Shown here: positions 8,661 to 18,626 of the stretch, in pieces
Numbering within the stretch: the stretch's first letter is position 1
How the letters are laid out: each line of letters starts with the position of its first letter
NCBI GenBank assembly: GCA_024640315.1
Contig: JAHEFF010000002.1
Location: 1-64,000, forward strand
Origin: Woeseiaceae bacterium
GTDB lineage: Bacteria; Pseudomonadota; Gammaproteobacteria; Steroidobacterales; Woeseiaceae
Direction: 5' to 3'
DNA length: 64,000 bases
Program-made: the position numbers and the translations under genes
Notes under the pieces: generated by a model
What the model saw: the letters and a program-made list of their open reading frames with translations, nothing else
Told to the model about the DNA's origin: nothing
Databases searched by the model: none

Positions 8661-10187
8661 TTACTCGGCGTCCTCGTCGTGCCGCTTGCGGCGCTTGAGG
8701 ATTTCGTCAATTGCAGATGGACCCGCTTTCCTGGCGGCCTCTTTTTGCTGGTCAAGTTGCAGCTCACGCAACTCATTCTCTGAAGCGAGCCGTTCGTTTC
8801 TCGACTCGTAACGCAGTCGTGCCCGTTCCGCTCTGGATTTTTCGTCCGCGAGTTCCTGGATCCTGACTTTCGCATTGCGAAAGCTGGCGGTGAGCGGTAA
8901 GTGGCTCGGACACACAAGATCGCAGCAACCGCATTCGATGCAATCGGTCAGGCCATACGAACGCAATTTTTTTTCGTCGTCCGCGAAGGCATACCAGTGA
9001 AGCTGTTGCGGCAGCAGTTGAATCGGGCAGACGAGCGCACACTCGCCGCAGCGAATACACGGCTGTTCGTTTCCGTAGACCGGCGCTTCGGTGAGTACCA
9101 GCACGCAATTGGTGGCCTTGACCAGCGGCACGCGATCGGTCGTGACCGATTTGCCGCACATCGGCCCGCCGATGATTAGTTGCTCGGCCTCATCGTTATA
9201 GCCGCCGGCGAAAGCGATGACATCCGCTATGGTTGTTCCGATTCGGGCGATCACGTTCATCGGCGAACGTACGCCGGGACCCGTGACGGTAGTGACTCGC
9301 GAGATCAGGGGCTCGCCTTCGCAGATCCAGCGATAAATTGCTGCGCTGGTGCCAACGTTTTGCACAACACAGCCAACGTCGGTGGGCAGGCCTCCGCTTG
9401 GGACCTCAAGATTCGTGACCAGTTGTACCAGCTGGTCTTCGCCACCTGACGGATAAATCGTTGGTACCTGTTTCAATACGATTCGTTTGTCGCCGAGTTC
9501 TGCCATGGCCTCCCCGATTGCCGCTATGGCTTCGGGTTTGTCGCTTTCGATCACGACATAGCAAGTCGAGATATCCAGTGCATGCATCAGGATCTGCGCG
9601 CCACCGAGGACCTCGGCAGCTTGCTCGCGCATGAGCAGATCATCACAGCTGATGTAGGGTTCGCATTCGACTCCATTCAGAATGAGGTACTCAAGCGGCA
9701 AGGTGGTCGCCTGCATCAATTTCTGGCCGGTAGGAAACACGGCGCCACCGAGACCGACAATGCCACCCTGAAGGATCATCTGGCGCAGAGCGCGAGGTTC
9801 CAGGGTGTTGTACGGAGCGATATCTTCCGGCGGCTCGATAGCGCGGTCATCGCCGTCGCATTCAATGACGATACACGGGGCATTTTCACCGTAGCGGCGC
9901 GAAACCGGCCAGGGCTCGATGGCAACAATCTTGCCGGATGAGGACGCGTGTACGGCAGCACTGAGCGAACCATAAGGTTCTGCAATCAGCTGACCTTTCA
10001 GGACATACTCGCCAATTCCAACAATGGGATGAGCCGGTTCGCCGACGTGTTGCGCGATTGGCAATATGAGCTGGTCAGGTATCGGTACTTCCTGAATTTC
10101 CAGTGACGTTGAGACGGTCTTCTCGGCTGGCAGGCGCAGGCCGCCATAGAGTTTGCCGAGGTCATAGGTTGCTGCCGGAGAGCTCAC
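8661..10187 (-). CDS. rsxC: Electron transport complex subunit RsxC/RnfC (NADH-binding, 2x[4Fe-4S])
   Basis: A 508-aa soluble subunit with an N-terminal barrel-sandwich domain and an NADH/FMN Rossmann-like domain ([11 protein letters not shown]). Two ferredoxin-type clusters are present, [12 protein letters not shown] and [12 protein letters not shown]. The C-terminus is a charged Arg/Glu-rich helix (roughly 440-508) and lacks the long Ala-rich repeats of the E. coli protein, so this is a short-form RnfC. It starts at GTG, sharing GTGA with the rsxB stop. Confidence 0.95.
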   Translation of the reverse strand: MSSPAATYDLGKLYGGLRLPAEKTVSTSLEIQEVPIPDQLILPIAQHVGEPAHPIVGIGEYVLKGQLIAEPYGSLSAAVHASSSGKIVAIEPWPVSRRYGENAPCIVIECDGDDRAIEPPEDIAPYNTLEPRALRQMILQGGIVGLGGAVFPTGQKLMQATTLPLEYLILNGVECEPYISCDDLLMREQAAEVLGGAQILMHALDISTCYVVIESDKPEAIAAIGEAMAELGDKRIVLKQVPTIYPSGGEDQLVQLVTNLEVPSGGLPTDVGCVVQNVGTSAAIYRWICEGEPLISRVTTVTGPGVRSPMNVIARIGTTIADVIAFAGGYNDEAEQLIIGGPMCGKSVTTDRVPLVKATNCVLVLTEAPVYGNEQPCIRCGECALVCPIQLLPQQLHWYAFADDEKKLRSYGLTDCIECGCCDLVCPSHLPLTASFRNAKVRIQELADEKSRAERARLRYESRNERLASENELRELQLDQQKEAARKAGPSAIDEILKRRKRHDEDAE

Positions 10188-10684
10188 GCGGCGAGCACCA
10201 TGCTGATGCAGTCAACAGGGCAGGGGGCGATGCACAGCTCGCAGCCAGTGCATTCGGAGCGAATTACCGTATGCATATATTGGTGCGCCCCTGTGATGGC
10301 GTCCACCGGACAGGCGTTTCTGCAGTGTGTACAGCCGATACACCTGGACTCGTCGATAATGGCCACACCGGCGACGGTGGTCGCAGGATCGGCAAGCGGT
10401 TCGGGTTCCCGGCCTAGCAGCTCCGCAAGCCGCTGAATGGTGGCATCACCACCCGGTGGACAAAGATTGATTGCTGCCTCGCCCGAAACAATCGCCTCGG
10501 CGTAAGGCCGGCAACCCGGGTAGCCGCACTGGGCACACTGGGTCTGCGGCAACAATGCATCAACCTTGCCGATTACGCTGTTCGAGTCGCTTGGGAGCCG
10601 ACCTGAGGCGATACTCAGCAACAGACCCGCGGCGAGTGCAATCGCGGTGATGATCAATATTGCTGTCAATACTGGCGTCCACAT
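10184..10684 (-). CDS. rsxB: Electron transport complex subunit RsxB/RnfB
   Basis: A 166-aa ferredoxin-like subunit with an N-terminal membrane anchor. It carries a 4-Cys cluster domain (CAQCGYPGC, then NLCPPGGD) followed by two [4Fe-4S] motifs, [12 protein letters not shown] and [12 protein letters not shown]. It is proposed to take electrons from reduced ferredoxin and feed the membrane subunits. It begins 5 nt after the rsxA stop and overlaps rsxC by 4 nt. Confidence 0.95.
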   Translation of the reverse strand: MWTPVLTAILIITAIALAAGLLLSIASGRLPSDSNSVIGKVDALLPQTQCAQCGYPGCRPYAEAIVSGEAAINLCPPGGDATIQRLAELLGREPEPLADPATTVAGVAIIDESRCIGCTHCRNACPVDAITGAHQYMHTVIRSECTGCELCIAPCPVDCISMVLAA

Positions 10685-10689
10685 TGGCT

Positions 10690-11271
10690 TTACAGTCTTG
10701 CCATTCCGGAAAAACCCATGAACGCCATCGACATGATTCCGGCAGTCATCAGGGCAATGGCCGTGCCGCGGAACGGCCGTGGCACATCGGCCGCCTGGAT
10801 TCGCTCCCTTATAGCCGCGAACAGGACAAGCACCAGCGCAAATCCACCAGCCGCGCCAAACCCGTAAAACACTGACTGCGCAAAGCCTTGGGCTTCCCTG
10901 ACGTTCAGCAGGGCGACGCCGAGCACGGCGCAGTTGGTGGCGATCAGGGGGATGTATATGCCAAGCAGCTGATGCAACAGGGGGCTCAGTCGACGAACCA
11001 TGATTTCCGTGAATTGCACGCTGGCTGCAATGACGAGGATAAAGCTGATGGTCTTGAGATATTCGAGCTCAAGAGGCAGAAGAACGTATTCGTGCAGCAG
11101 GTAGGCGATTGCTGAAGACAGTGTTAGTACAAATGCCGTGGCCATGGACATGCCGAATGCGGCCTCGAGGTTTCTCGAAACGCCCATAAACGGGCACAGC
11201 CCGAGGAACCGGACCAACACGAAATTGTTGACCAGCACGGTACCAACGAGGATTAGGATCAGGTCTGACAT
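10690..11271 (-). CDS. rsxA: Electron transport complex subunit RsxA/RnfA
   Basis: A 193-aa, six-TM subunit and the first gene of the rsxABCDGE-nth operon. It shows [12 protein letters not shown] in the first segment, and [15 protein letters not shown] in the fourth, each with a conserved Cys. This is the RsxE-homologous half of the membrane core. The 87-nt gap to metG upstream (11272-11358) is the only room for an operon promoter short of metG read-through. I see no clear SoxR-type operator there. Confidence 0.95.
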   Translation of the reverse strand: MSDLILILVGTVLVNNFVLVRFLGLCPFMGVSRNLEAAFGMSMATAFVLTLSSAIAYLLHEYVLLPLELEYLKTISFILVIAASVQFTEIMVRRLSPLLHQLLGIYIPLIATNCAVLGVALLNVREAQGFAQSVFYGFGAAGGFALVLVLFAAIRERIQAADVPRPFRGTAIALMTAGIMSMAFMGFSGMARL

Positions 11272-11358
11272 CGCGAGGGCTATTGTAGAAGGTGTGACCG
11301 CTTAAGGCACGCTCAGGATTTGCAGCTTGCCCAGCCGGCACGCGGCAGCGCGGCTTGA

Positions 11359-13365
11359 CTACTTGATACGCATTCCCGGTTTGGCGCCCGAGTCGGCCGA
11401 CAGGAGAAATATGTCCTCGCCACCCGGGCCGGCTGCCAAAACCATGCCCTGGGACGTGCCAAAGCGCATCTTTCGCGGTTTGAGATTTGCGACGGCGACG
11501 ACAAGACGACCTTCGAGCTCTTCGGTGCTGTACGCGGCCTTGATGCCTGCGAATACAATTCGCGACTCGCCGCCGAGATCGAGGGTCAGTTGTAGCAGCT
11601 TGTCTGCACCTTCAACAGGCTCCGCCTTCTCGATGCGCGCGACCCGCAGATCGACTTTCGTGAAATCGTCTATCGTGATTTCGCCAGAATCGGGCACCGT
11701 AACAGGTGCAGTTTCAGGTGCCCTGGATTGTTCGATCATTTTTTCAACCTGTTCTGATTCGACTCGCGACAATAGCGGTTTGAATCTGGATATTTTTTGG
11801 CCCAGGAGCGGGGTGGATGCCGATGACCAGGTCCAGGCTTGTTCGCCAAAAAGCTCACGGGACTTTTCAGCGAGTGCCGGTATGACCGGCATCAGGTAGA
11901 CCATCAGGGCCCGGAACATATTCAGCCCCTGTGTGCATACGGCCTGAACGTCGGCCGCTTGATCAGCATTCTTGACCATAACCCAGGGCTTCTTATCGTC
12001 AATGTAACGATTGGCCTTGTCTGCAAGTGACATGACGGTACGAATGGCCTTGGAGAATTCCCTGCGCTCGAAGTGAGCGGCTATCTCGTCAGACGCCGCC
12101 GCAAACTCGGCAAACAAATCAGGGTCGTCCAATTCCACAGCGAGCTCTCCGGCAAATCCCTTGCTGATAAATCCGGCACAACGGCTGGCGATGTTGACGA
12201 GTTTGCCAACGAGATCCGAGTTGACGCGCGCGACGAAGTCATCGAAATTCAGGTCAATGTCATCCATGCCGGGACCCAGTTTCGCCGCATAGTAATAACG
12301 AAGGCAGCTCGGATCCAGGTTGTTGGCAAAAGTGCGCGCCTTGATGAAGGTACCGCGCGACTTCGACATCTTCTTCCCATTGACAGTCAGGAATCCGTGA
12401 GCGAATACGCTGGTGGGCGTGCGAAATCCGGAACCTTCGAGCACCGCCGGCCAGAACAGGGTATGAAAATATACGATGTCCTTGCCGATGAAGTGATATG
12501 CCTCAGTATCGTGTCCCGGCATCCAGTATTCATCGAAGTCCAGTTCTTCATGCTGATTGCAGTAGTGCAGAAAGCTGGCAAGGTAACCGACCGGCGCATC
12601 CAGCCAGACATAGAAATATTTGTCTTCAGTGCCCGGAATTTTGAAACCGAAGTAAGGCGCGTCGCGAGAAATATCCCAGTCCTGCAGCCCGGCCTCGAAC
12701 CACTCTTCCAGCTTGCTCGTTATGTTCTGGTGCAGTTCTGCGGATTTCATCCAGTCGCGGAGCCGCTGCTCGAAGGCGCCCAGGCGGAAGAAGTAGTGTT
12801 CCGATTCCTTCCAGACCGGCTTGGTCTCTGAAAGCACGGATACAGGGTCGATAAGGTCGTTTGGCGTATAGGTCGCGCCGCAGTTTTCGCAGGCATCTCC
12901 GTACTGATCTTCGGTCCTGCAACGAGGGCAGGTGCCTTTGACGAAGCGATCGGGAAGAAACATCTTTTCCTGTTCGTCGAATGCCTGCTCAATCGTCTTG
13001 GTATAAATGTGGCCCGCATCCCGAAGCGCTTCAAACATGCGGCACGTGAGCTGCCTGTTCTCTTCAGAATGAGTGGTATGAAAATTGTCAAAGGCAACAC
13101 CAAACGCCTTCAGGTCCTCGTGCTGTTCCGCGGCGACCCGGGTGACGAGTTCTTCCGGGGAAATATTTTCCTGGCGCGCCTTGATCATGATCGGCGTTCC
13201 ATGGGCGTCTGCGGCACACACAAAGGTACACAGGTGACCGCGCTGCTTCTGGAATCGTGCCCAGATATCTGTCTGGATGTACTCCACCAGGTGGCCCATG
13301 TGCATGTATCCGTTCGCATACGGCAATGCGCTGGATACCATGATTTTTCGTAACTCTGAGCTCAT
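11359..13365 (-). CDS. metG: Methionyl-tRNA synthetase
   Basis: A 668-aa class I aminoacyl-tRNA synthetase with the HIGH-type motif HMGH near the N-terminus and a KMSKS motif in [11 protein letters not shown] zinc-binding insert has paired Cys (CPRC and CENC), as in the long bacterial MetG. The last 110 or so residues form the EMAP/Trbp111-type tRNA-binding domain (from about [16 protein letters not shown]). In E. coli metG lies divergent to mrp. Here they are separated by the pil/kinase genes. Confidence 0.97.
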   Translation of the reverse strand: MSSELRKIMVSSALPYANGYMHMGHLVEYIQTDIWARFQKQRGHLCTFVCAADAHGTPIMIKARQENISPEELVTRVAAEQHEDLKAFGVAFDNFHTTHSEENRQLTCRMFEALRDAGHIYTKTIEQAFDEQEKMFLPDRFVKGTCPRCRTEDQYGDACENCGATYTPNDLIDPVSVLSETKPVWKESEHYFFRLGAFEQRLRDWMKSAELHQNITSKLEEWFEAGLQDWDISRDAPYFGFKIPGTEDKYFYVWLDAPVGYLASFLHYCNQHEELDFDEYWMPGHDTEAYHFIGKDIVYFHTLFWPAVLEGSGFRTPTSVFAHGFLTVNGKKMSKSRGTFIKARTFANNLDPSCLRYYYAAKLGPGMDDIDLNFDDFVARVNSDLVGKLVNIASRCAGFISKGFAGELAVELDDPDLFAEFAAASDEIAAHFERREFSKAIRTVMSLADKANRYIDDKKPWVMVKNADQAADVQAVCTQGLNMFRALMVYLMPVIPALAEKSRELFGEQAWTWSSASTPLLGQKISRFKPLLSRVESEQVEKMIEQSRAPETAPVTVPDSGEITIDDFTKVDLRVARIEKAEPVEGADKLLQLTLDLGGESRIVFAGIKAAYSTEELEGRLVVAVANLKPRKMRFGTSQGMVLAAGPGGEDIFLLSADSGAKPGMRIK

Positions 13366-13455
13366 GTTTCGTGATAGTAAGATGAAAAGTCTGAACGCGG
13401 CGCATTATGCCACGACAACACGTAACGCGTTGGTTTCATTCAAATCGGGGAGTGC

Positions 13456-14550
13456 TCAGAAGTCGGGTTCTGTAATCGCCGACTGGTCATCGACCAGGCT
13501 TTTGAATTTATGCTTGTTGTTGGCCTGGTGGTAGGCTTCGAGAGGCGCTACCCGCCCGCTCTTGACGAGTGCCATCAAGGCCGAGTCCATTGTCTGCATT
13601 CCGACCGAAGCGCCGCTCTGCATCGAGGTTTCCAGCTGGTCCAGCTTGCCCTGGCGAATCAGGTTGGCCACAGCCGATGTGTTGACCATGATTTCGAGCG
13701 CTGCAACGCGTCCGGGTTTATCCTGCGTAGGCAGAAGTTGCTGCGAAATCACGCCACGCAATGACGTTGAGAGCATCGTCCGAATGTGACCTTGCTTGTC
13801 AGACGGGAAGGTATTGACGATTCGATCAACGGTCTGCCCGGCGCCATTGGTGTGCAGTGTCCCCATGACGAGAATGCCCATTTCCGCAGCAGTGACCGCG
13901 GCGGATATCGTCTCGAGATCCCTTAGCTCGCCAACGAGAATGACGTCCGGATCTTCGCGAAGTGCTGAATGAAGTGCATCGGCGAAGTTATCAGTATGCA
14001 GTCCGACTTCGCGTTGGCTGATCAGGCAGTTCCTTCTCTTGTGAACGAATTCGATCGGGTCTTCGACTGTCAGAATATGACCTTTGACGCGTTTGTTGAT
14101 GGCATCGATCATTGCCGCAAGCGTGGTGGACTTGCCGGAACCGGTCTTGCCGGTGACAAGAATCATGCCCTGTGTCTGCTTGCAAAGATTCCCCACAACG
14201 GGAGGCATGTTCAACTCCTCCAGGGTGAGTGCTTGCGACGGAATCGCCCGGAACACTGCGCCAATGCCATTCAGGTGCCGCAGGACATTAACTCGAAATC
14301 GCGATACGTCAGGTATTTCGTAAGCAAAGTCGACGGCATCGTACGTTTCGAAATCTTTCTGCAGGCCACCGCTCATGATTTCGTAAAGCGCGTCTTTGAC
14401 CACGTCGATCGTCAGTTTTTCATTGCTGAGCAGCGTGAGCGACCCGTGGATGCGCACCCGTGGTGGATCACCCGAGATGAAATGCAGGTCCGAGCTGTTT
14501 TTAGCGAGCGCATCTTTCAGATACTGATCGATTTTTTGCATGTTCGTCAC
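13456..14550 (-). CDS. pilT: PilT-type twitching motility ATPase (second of two)
   Basis: A 364-aa hexameric retraction-type ATPase of the PilT/PilU family. It has an N-terminal PAS-like domain (SSDLHFISGDPPRVRIHG), Walker A GKTGSGKST, Asp box LTVEDPIEFVH, Walker B-type ILVGELRDLET and His box GTLHTNGAG. It starts at GTG sharing GTGA with the preceding paralogue; ATG at 14541 is an alternative three codons in. No pilin, pilM or chemotaxis gene is in the window. The two paralogues cannot be assigned confidently to PilT versus PilU by eye. Confidence 0.88.
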   Translation of the reverse strand: MTNMQKIDQYLKDALAKNSSDLHFISGDPPRVRIHGSLTLLSNEKLTIDVVKDALYEIMSGGLQKDFETYDAVDFAYEIPDVSRFRVNVLRHLNGIGAVFRAIPSQALTLEELNMPPVVGNLCKQTQGMILVTGKTGSGKSTTLAAMIDAINKRVKGHILTVEDPIEFVHKRRNCLISQREVGLHTDNFADALHSALREDPDVILVGELRDLETISAAVTAAEMGILVMGTLHTNGAGQTVDRIVNTFPSDKQGHIRTMLSTSLRGVISQQLLPTQDKPGRVAALEIMVNTSAVANLIRQGKLDQLETSMQSGASVGMQTMDSALMALVKSGRVAPLEAYHQANNKHKFKSLVDDQSAITEPDF

Positions 14551-15653
14551 CCGACCTGCGCTTTGCCGCCGTCGTCCAGGACGGGCAGGATGGCCGAGTC
14601 AGTGACGAAACGCTGGAAGCGTTTCTTGTCGGACGCATAGCGGAACGCATCATCGGGGTCGACTTCTTTCGCCTCGATCATGGCAAGCAACGCCTGGTCC
14701 ATCATCTGCATGCCAACGTCCCTGCCCATTTGCAGCTGCGCGGGAATCTGGTGCGATTGATCAGTCATGATCAGCTTCGCAATCGCCCGGTTGTTAACCA
14801 GGATCTCCATCGCGGCTTTTCGGCCGCGACCATCCGGGGTTTTAACGAGGACCTGTGTAACGACTGCTTTGAGGCTCTGCGACAGGAAGCTCTTGGTTTG
14901 CTCACGCAAGTCGCCCGGCAACGCATCGATGATTCGATCGATGGTCTTGACGGCGCCCGTCGTGTGCAGTGTTCCGAGCACCAGGTGGCCGGTTTCGGCC
15001 GCCGTCATGGCCATGGAAATGGTGTCGGCGTCACGCAATTCGCCTACGAGGATGACGTCGGGATCCTCTCGCATGGCCGACCGGACACCGTCGGCAAAAC
15101 TTGTCAGATGAGTGCCGAGTTCCCGTTGAATCACCTGGCTGGATTTGCTCGGGTGAACAAATTCGATCGGATCCTCCAGGCTGATAATGTTCAGGCTGCG
15201 GGTGCTGTTCAGGTGATCGATCATTGCGGCCAGCGTTGTCGACTTGCCCGTACCCGTGGAACCGGTGACCAGGACCATGCCCTGATGATAGTCGCAAAAA
15301 CTGCGCACGACTTCCGGAACGTTCAACGAGTCGAGCGTCGGGACCTCGTTGGGGATGTGCCGGAATACCGCCCCAACGCCAGTGTCTTTGTGGAACAGGT
15401 TGACGCGAAACCTGCCACCTTCCTCAGCGACATACGAGAAATCCAGGTCCCGACCTTTATAGAAAATATCCTTTTGGGAATCGCTCAGGATCTCCATGAC
15501 GTAGCTTTCGAGCTCGCTGTCAGCCAATTCCCTGAATTTGATGGGCATCAGGTCGCCATTCATACGAAGCATCGGCGGTACGCCCACGGCCAGGTGGACG
15601 TCCGAACAGCCTTGCGCGAGGCCGAGTTTCAGGAATGAGTCAATGCGTGGCAT
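14547..15653 (-). CDS. pilT: PilT-type twitching motility ATPase (first of two)
   Basis: A 368-aa PilT/PilU-family ATPase, clearly paralogous to the downstream gene. Motifs include CSDVHLAVGVPPMLRMNG, Walker A GSTGTGKST, ISLEDPIEFVH, ILVGELRDADT and GTLHTTGAVKT. These proteins disassemble type IV pili and drive twitching. It is coupled to the second copy by a 4-nt overlap and sits 137 nt downstream of the HEAT/kinase gene on the same strand. The two ATPases may form hetero-oligomers, as PilT and PilU do. That is an inference. Confidence 0.88.
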   Translation of the reverse strand: MPRIDSFLKLGLAQGCSDVHLAVGVPPMLRMNGDLMPIKFRELADSELESYVMEILSDSQKDIFYKGRDLDFSYVAEEGGRFRVNLFHKDTGVGAVFRHIPNEVPTLDSLNVPEVVRSFCDYHQGMVLVTGSTGTGKSTTLAAMIDHLNSTRSLNIISLEDPIEFVHPSKSSQVIQRELGTHLTSFADGVRSAMREDPDVILVGELRDADTISMAMTAAETGHLVLGTLHTTGAVKTIDRIIDALPGDLREQTKSFLSQSLKAVVTQVLVKTPDGRGRKAAMEILVNNRAIAKLIMTDQSHQIPAQLQMGRDVGMQMMDQALLAMIEAKEVDPDDAFRYASDKKRFQRFVTDSAILPVLDDGGKAQVG

Positions 15654-15790
15654 GAGAATCCGGTCAAAACTGGTCTAATTGCACCAAAATCATAGGGTTG
15701 GACATATCCTAGGCGGATTAGGGCCCCTGTACCAGTGCGCTGGCGCACATTTCTAAATTTAAGTGGTGCAGATTGGCCTGGAAGCGGCAA

Positions 15791-18226
15791 TCACAGCTGG
15801 ATTTCGTTGAGCGCATCCATCAGTTCGTCCATTGACTGGTATCGCTTGGACTTGTCCACCGACATGGACTTCGCGATCACGGCGGCATAGTCGTCCGGGA
15901 CGTTCGGATTGACCTCCTGACAGACCTTTGCCTTCCCCTGAACATGCTGATACATCACCGACATATGGTCGCCGCGGCTGTAGGGCGGGATGCCCGTGAC
16001 CATCTCGTACATGATGACACCGATGCTGTAGATATCGGCGGCTTCGTCCACTTTCTTGCCGAGGATTTGCTCAGGCGCCATGTACTTGGGCGAACCAATG
16101 ACATAACCGGTCTTCGTCAGCTGCGTGTCACCGCTACTGGCGGCTGCGGCCACGCCGAAGTCCACGATTTTTAAGAGGCCTTCTTGATTCACGAGGATAT
16201 TCGCCGGCTTGAGGTCGCGGTGAATGACGCCTGCCTGGTGCGCCACCGCCATGCCAGTTGCCATATCCATGGAAAATTGCAGTGCTTTATTGAAATCCAT
16301 TGGCTTGTTGTCAGGAATCTCGCCGCTCAATGTGTGCGACGGGAAATACTCCATTGAGATCGCGTAGGCCCCCTGCAAGTGCAAGAAGTCATAAATTCGG
16401 ATGACGTTTTTGTGCGTGATCATTCTTGAGTAGCGGAGCTCGTGAACGAATCGCTTCATCATCTCCTCATCGGAAGAGACATTTGGATTCAAAAATTTCA
16501 GGATCAGGCGTTCGTCGACGACCTGGTCCTGCATCAACAGCACGGTGCCGAACGCGCCCTTGCCGATCTTTTCGATATATTTGTAGCGACCGTCAATCAC
16601 CGCGCCCGGTTCGAGGTTTGCAATATCAAGGACCGCTGGCGCCATGGCGCCGGCTGCTGCAACTTCCTCTTCTGCCGTTTCCTCGACGCTGGCTTGATGT
16701 GTGCCGAGAAGTTTTTCGAGCTCAGCATCCTCAAGTAGCAGAGTCTTCGTAGGTTCCGCCATTTTCTCGGCACGAACATTTTCCTTCAGCACAGACTCAG
16801 AGAATTTGGCGTCAAGCTCCTTGATTGCTTTATCGGCGCTGTTGATGATGGTTCTGTCATCCGACTTTTTGATCGAGAGCATGAGACTGCGAACGGTGTC
16901 GGCCCGTTGCGCGTCGGCCAGGTGAGAAATTGCCTTGATTGCTTCGACCTGAATTTCGCGCTCCGGCCGTTTCAACATGGGCACAATCCTGGATATAACG
17001 TCGGCGTCCCCGATTTTGCCAAGTGCACGCACAATAACCGCATCGGTTTTCGCATTCTTACCGAGCATAGCCATAAGCTTTGGCAACGCTTTCTTGTTGC
17101 CAATTTGCGCAAGTGCGTCCACCGCCCTTTCGCGGACCCACCAGTCTTCGTCATCAGTTGCCTTAATCAGGGTATCGACCGCGCTTTCGTCCTTGGTTGC
17201 ATTCAGGATTTCAATGGCGGTCCGGCGAATATCCTCATCTTTGTCTTTGACGAGTTCAAGGACCGAGTTGACGACTTTAGGTCCGCCAATCTCTGCCAGC
17301 GCGTCACCCGCTCTTGCGCGCACCCACCAGTCGTCGTCTTTGATCGCGCCGAGAAGATCTTTGACGGATTCGGGATCACAAATCTCGTTCAGCACCTCTA
17401 CCGCCGATCGCCGTGTGTATTCAGATTCATCTTTCATTGCCGGAACGAGGTATTTGATCGTATCCGGATGATTGATTTTGACGATGACGTCGACGGCTTT
17501 GTTCTGCACCTCGAGATCCGGGTCCTGCAGAAGTCCCGCCACTTTTTCGATATTAATATGTCCGCTTCGGGTCGAGAGGGCATCCAGCGCCGCACTGCGA
17601 ACAATCTTGTTGGTATCCCGCAGTTGCATTTCGAGTGCGCGATTGATGTCATCCCGTTCGAACCTCGACAGGAGGCTCATCAGATGAATCTTGATGGCCG
17701 GATCCTTGCCGCCCATTCGGTTGATCAGGTCGGGCACCATCTCGGGTTTGATGACATCCTCGATGATGGCAAAAAGCGCTGCTTTTTCTTTCGGTTCGAG
17801 TTCGTAGGCGCGCCGGAGCAATTCGTGCACACTCAGGTTGTCCTTGTGGACCTTCAGGACTTCGATCAACGCCGGTTTCGACACTTCTTTCTCGTCAAAA
17901 AACTCCAGCAAGGAGTTTGCGTTGTAGTTGCTGGCACTGGACAGTGCCCAGGCCGTTCCTGACACGACACGTTCGCCGCCATCGGCGAGGCCGTCTTTGT
18001 AGAATTTCAGGGTTTTGTCGCTGACGTAGCTGGACAAGATGTCGACGAATACCATGGTGTGGCTTTTGTCGCTCATGGCGAGCGCGTCGATCACCCGGGG
18101 AATGACCTTGGGACCTATCTTCTTGAGTCGCTCAATGGTCTTTTGCGCCTTGGGCGACGATGGATCGGATTCGCTGGTCAGGTCGCCGATCAGCTGATCG
18201 GCTCGAAAGCCACCCAGGATGGCCAT
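15791..18226 (-). CDS. HEAT-repeat / serine-threonine protein kinase fusion
   Basis: An 811-aa two-part protein. Residues about 20-480 are a solenoid of roughly 30-residue HEAT/PBS-lyase-like repeats, two of them nearly identical (DWWVRARAGDALAEIG and DWWVRERAVDALAQIG). Residues about 544-811 are a complete Hanks-type kinase: Gly loop GKGAFGTV, ATP Lys577 in LILKFLN, Glu596, HRDLKPAN with Asp671, DFG at 689, and an APE activation-segment end. There is no TM segment, so it is probably cytoplasmic. An acidic, Ala/Glu-rich linker joins the halves. Its position upstream of two pilT genes suggests a role in controlling pilus motors, with the solenoid as a docking platform. This is unproven. Confidence 0.9.
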   Translation of the reverse strand: MAILGGFRADQLIGDLTSESDPSSPKAQKTIERLKKIGPKVIPRVIDALAMSDKSHTMVFVDILSSYVSDKTLKFYKDGLADGGERVVSGTAWALSSASNYNANSLLEFFDEKEVSKPALIEVLKVHKDNLSVHELLRRAYELEPKEKAALFAIIEDVIKPEMVPDLINRMGGKDPAIKIHLMSLLSRFERDDINRALEMQLRDTNKIVRSAALDALSTRSGHINIEKVAGLLQDPDLEVQNKAVDVIVKINHPDTIKYLVPAMKDESEYTRRSAVEVLNEICDPESVKDLLGAIKDDDWWVRARAGDALAEIGGPKVVNSVLELVKDKDEDIRRTAIEILNATKDESAVDTLIKATDDEDWWVRERAVDALAQIGNKKALPKLMAMLGKNAKTDAVIVRALGKIGDADVISRIVPMLKRPEREIQVEAIKAISHLADAQRADTVRSLMLSIKKSDDRTIINSADKAIKELDAKFSESVLKENVRAEKMAEPTKTLLLEDAELEKLLGTHQASVEETAEEEVAAAGAMAPAVLDIANLEPGAVIDGRYKYIEKIGKGAFGTVLLMQDQVVDERLILKFLNPNVSSDEEMMKRFVHELRYSRMITHKNVIRIYDFLHLQGAYAISMEYFPSHTLSGEIPDNKPMDFNKALQFSMDMATGMAVAHQAGVIHRDLKPANILVNQEGLLKIVDFGVAAAASSGDTQLTKTGYVIGSPKYMAPEQILGKKVDEAADIYSIGVIMYEMVTGIPPYSRGDHMSVMYQHVQGKAKVCQEVNPNVPDDYAAVIAKSMSVDKSKRYQSMDELMDALNEIQL

Positions 18227-18360
18227 CAGCGGGCGCTCATTTCCGAAAGGTTTTCATCGATGAGCCGGGCTGGCCACCAGAATTCGGAGTATGTGGCCCC
18301 GTTGCAGAGATCTGCCATCCCTGCATGAATTGAAATCCGATCCTTGATATCCCACGCCAT
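18226..18360 (-). CDS. Possible 44-aa small ORF coupled to the HEAT/kinase gene
   Basis: A short frame starting at ATG 18360 and ending with TGA that shares TGATG with the kinase start. The frame extends in-phase to 18432. The only reasons to list it are the stop/start overlap and the otherwise weak ribosome binding site of the kinase gene, which would fit translational coupling. No family is recognised and it could be chance. Confidence 0.25.
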   Translation of the reverse strand: MAWDIKDRISIHAGMADLCNGATYSEFWWPARLIDENLSEMSAR

Positions 18361-18626
18361 CAATGTTGATTTCGCTCTTGCCCAAGCAATTGGCGGGATT
18401 CGTCTGGCCGAAGGCCGAATCCGCAACCGCATCCGTACTAACCCAATCCCGTATTATGCCACATCGCCTGACGACCGAAACGTGAACTGCGGATGATCTC
18501 GGGGGGACGAAAATCCTCAATCCCTTGTCATTATTGGGATCAACTGTGGTTACAATACCGCCCCCGGGAAACACGCCTGTCGGCATCACCCGGCCCATTT
18601 AACCTAATCTGCAGTGTGAGTAACTC
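18361..18626. promoter_or_regulatory. Divergent intergenic region between kinase block and mrp
   Basis: The whole non-coding gap is about 400 bp if the small ORF is not real. It must hold the promoters for the minus-strand kinase gene and for plus-strand mrp-dcd. I see no recognisable RNA gene, repeat or clear operator. A GC-rich, G- and C-tract-bearing stretch lies at about 18505-18570. Confidence 0.4.

Noticed and set aside
16907..17962. Long plus-strand frame antisense to the HEAT/kinase gene (351 codons)
   Set aside because: It is the mirror of a strongly coding minus strand with no recognisable protein features. Similar long shadows occur opposite rsxD and pilT.
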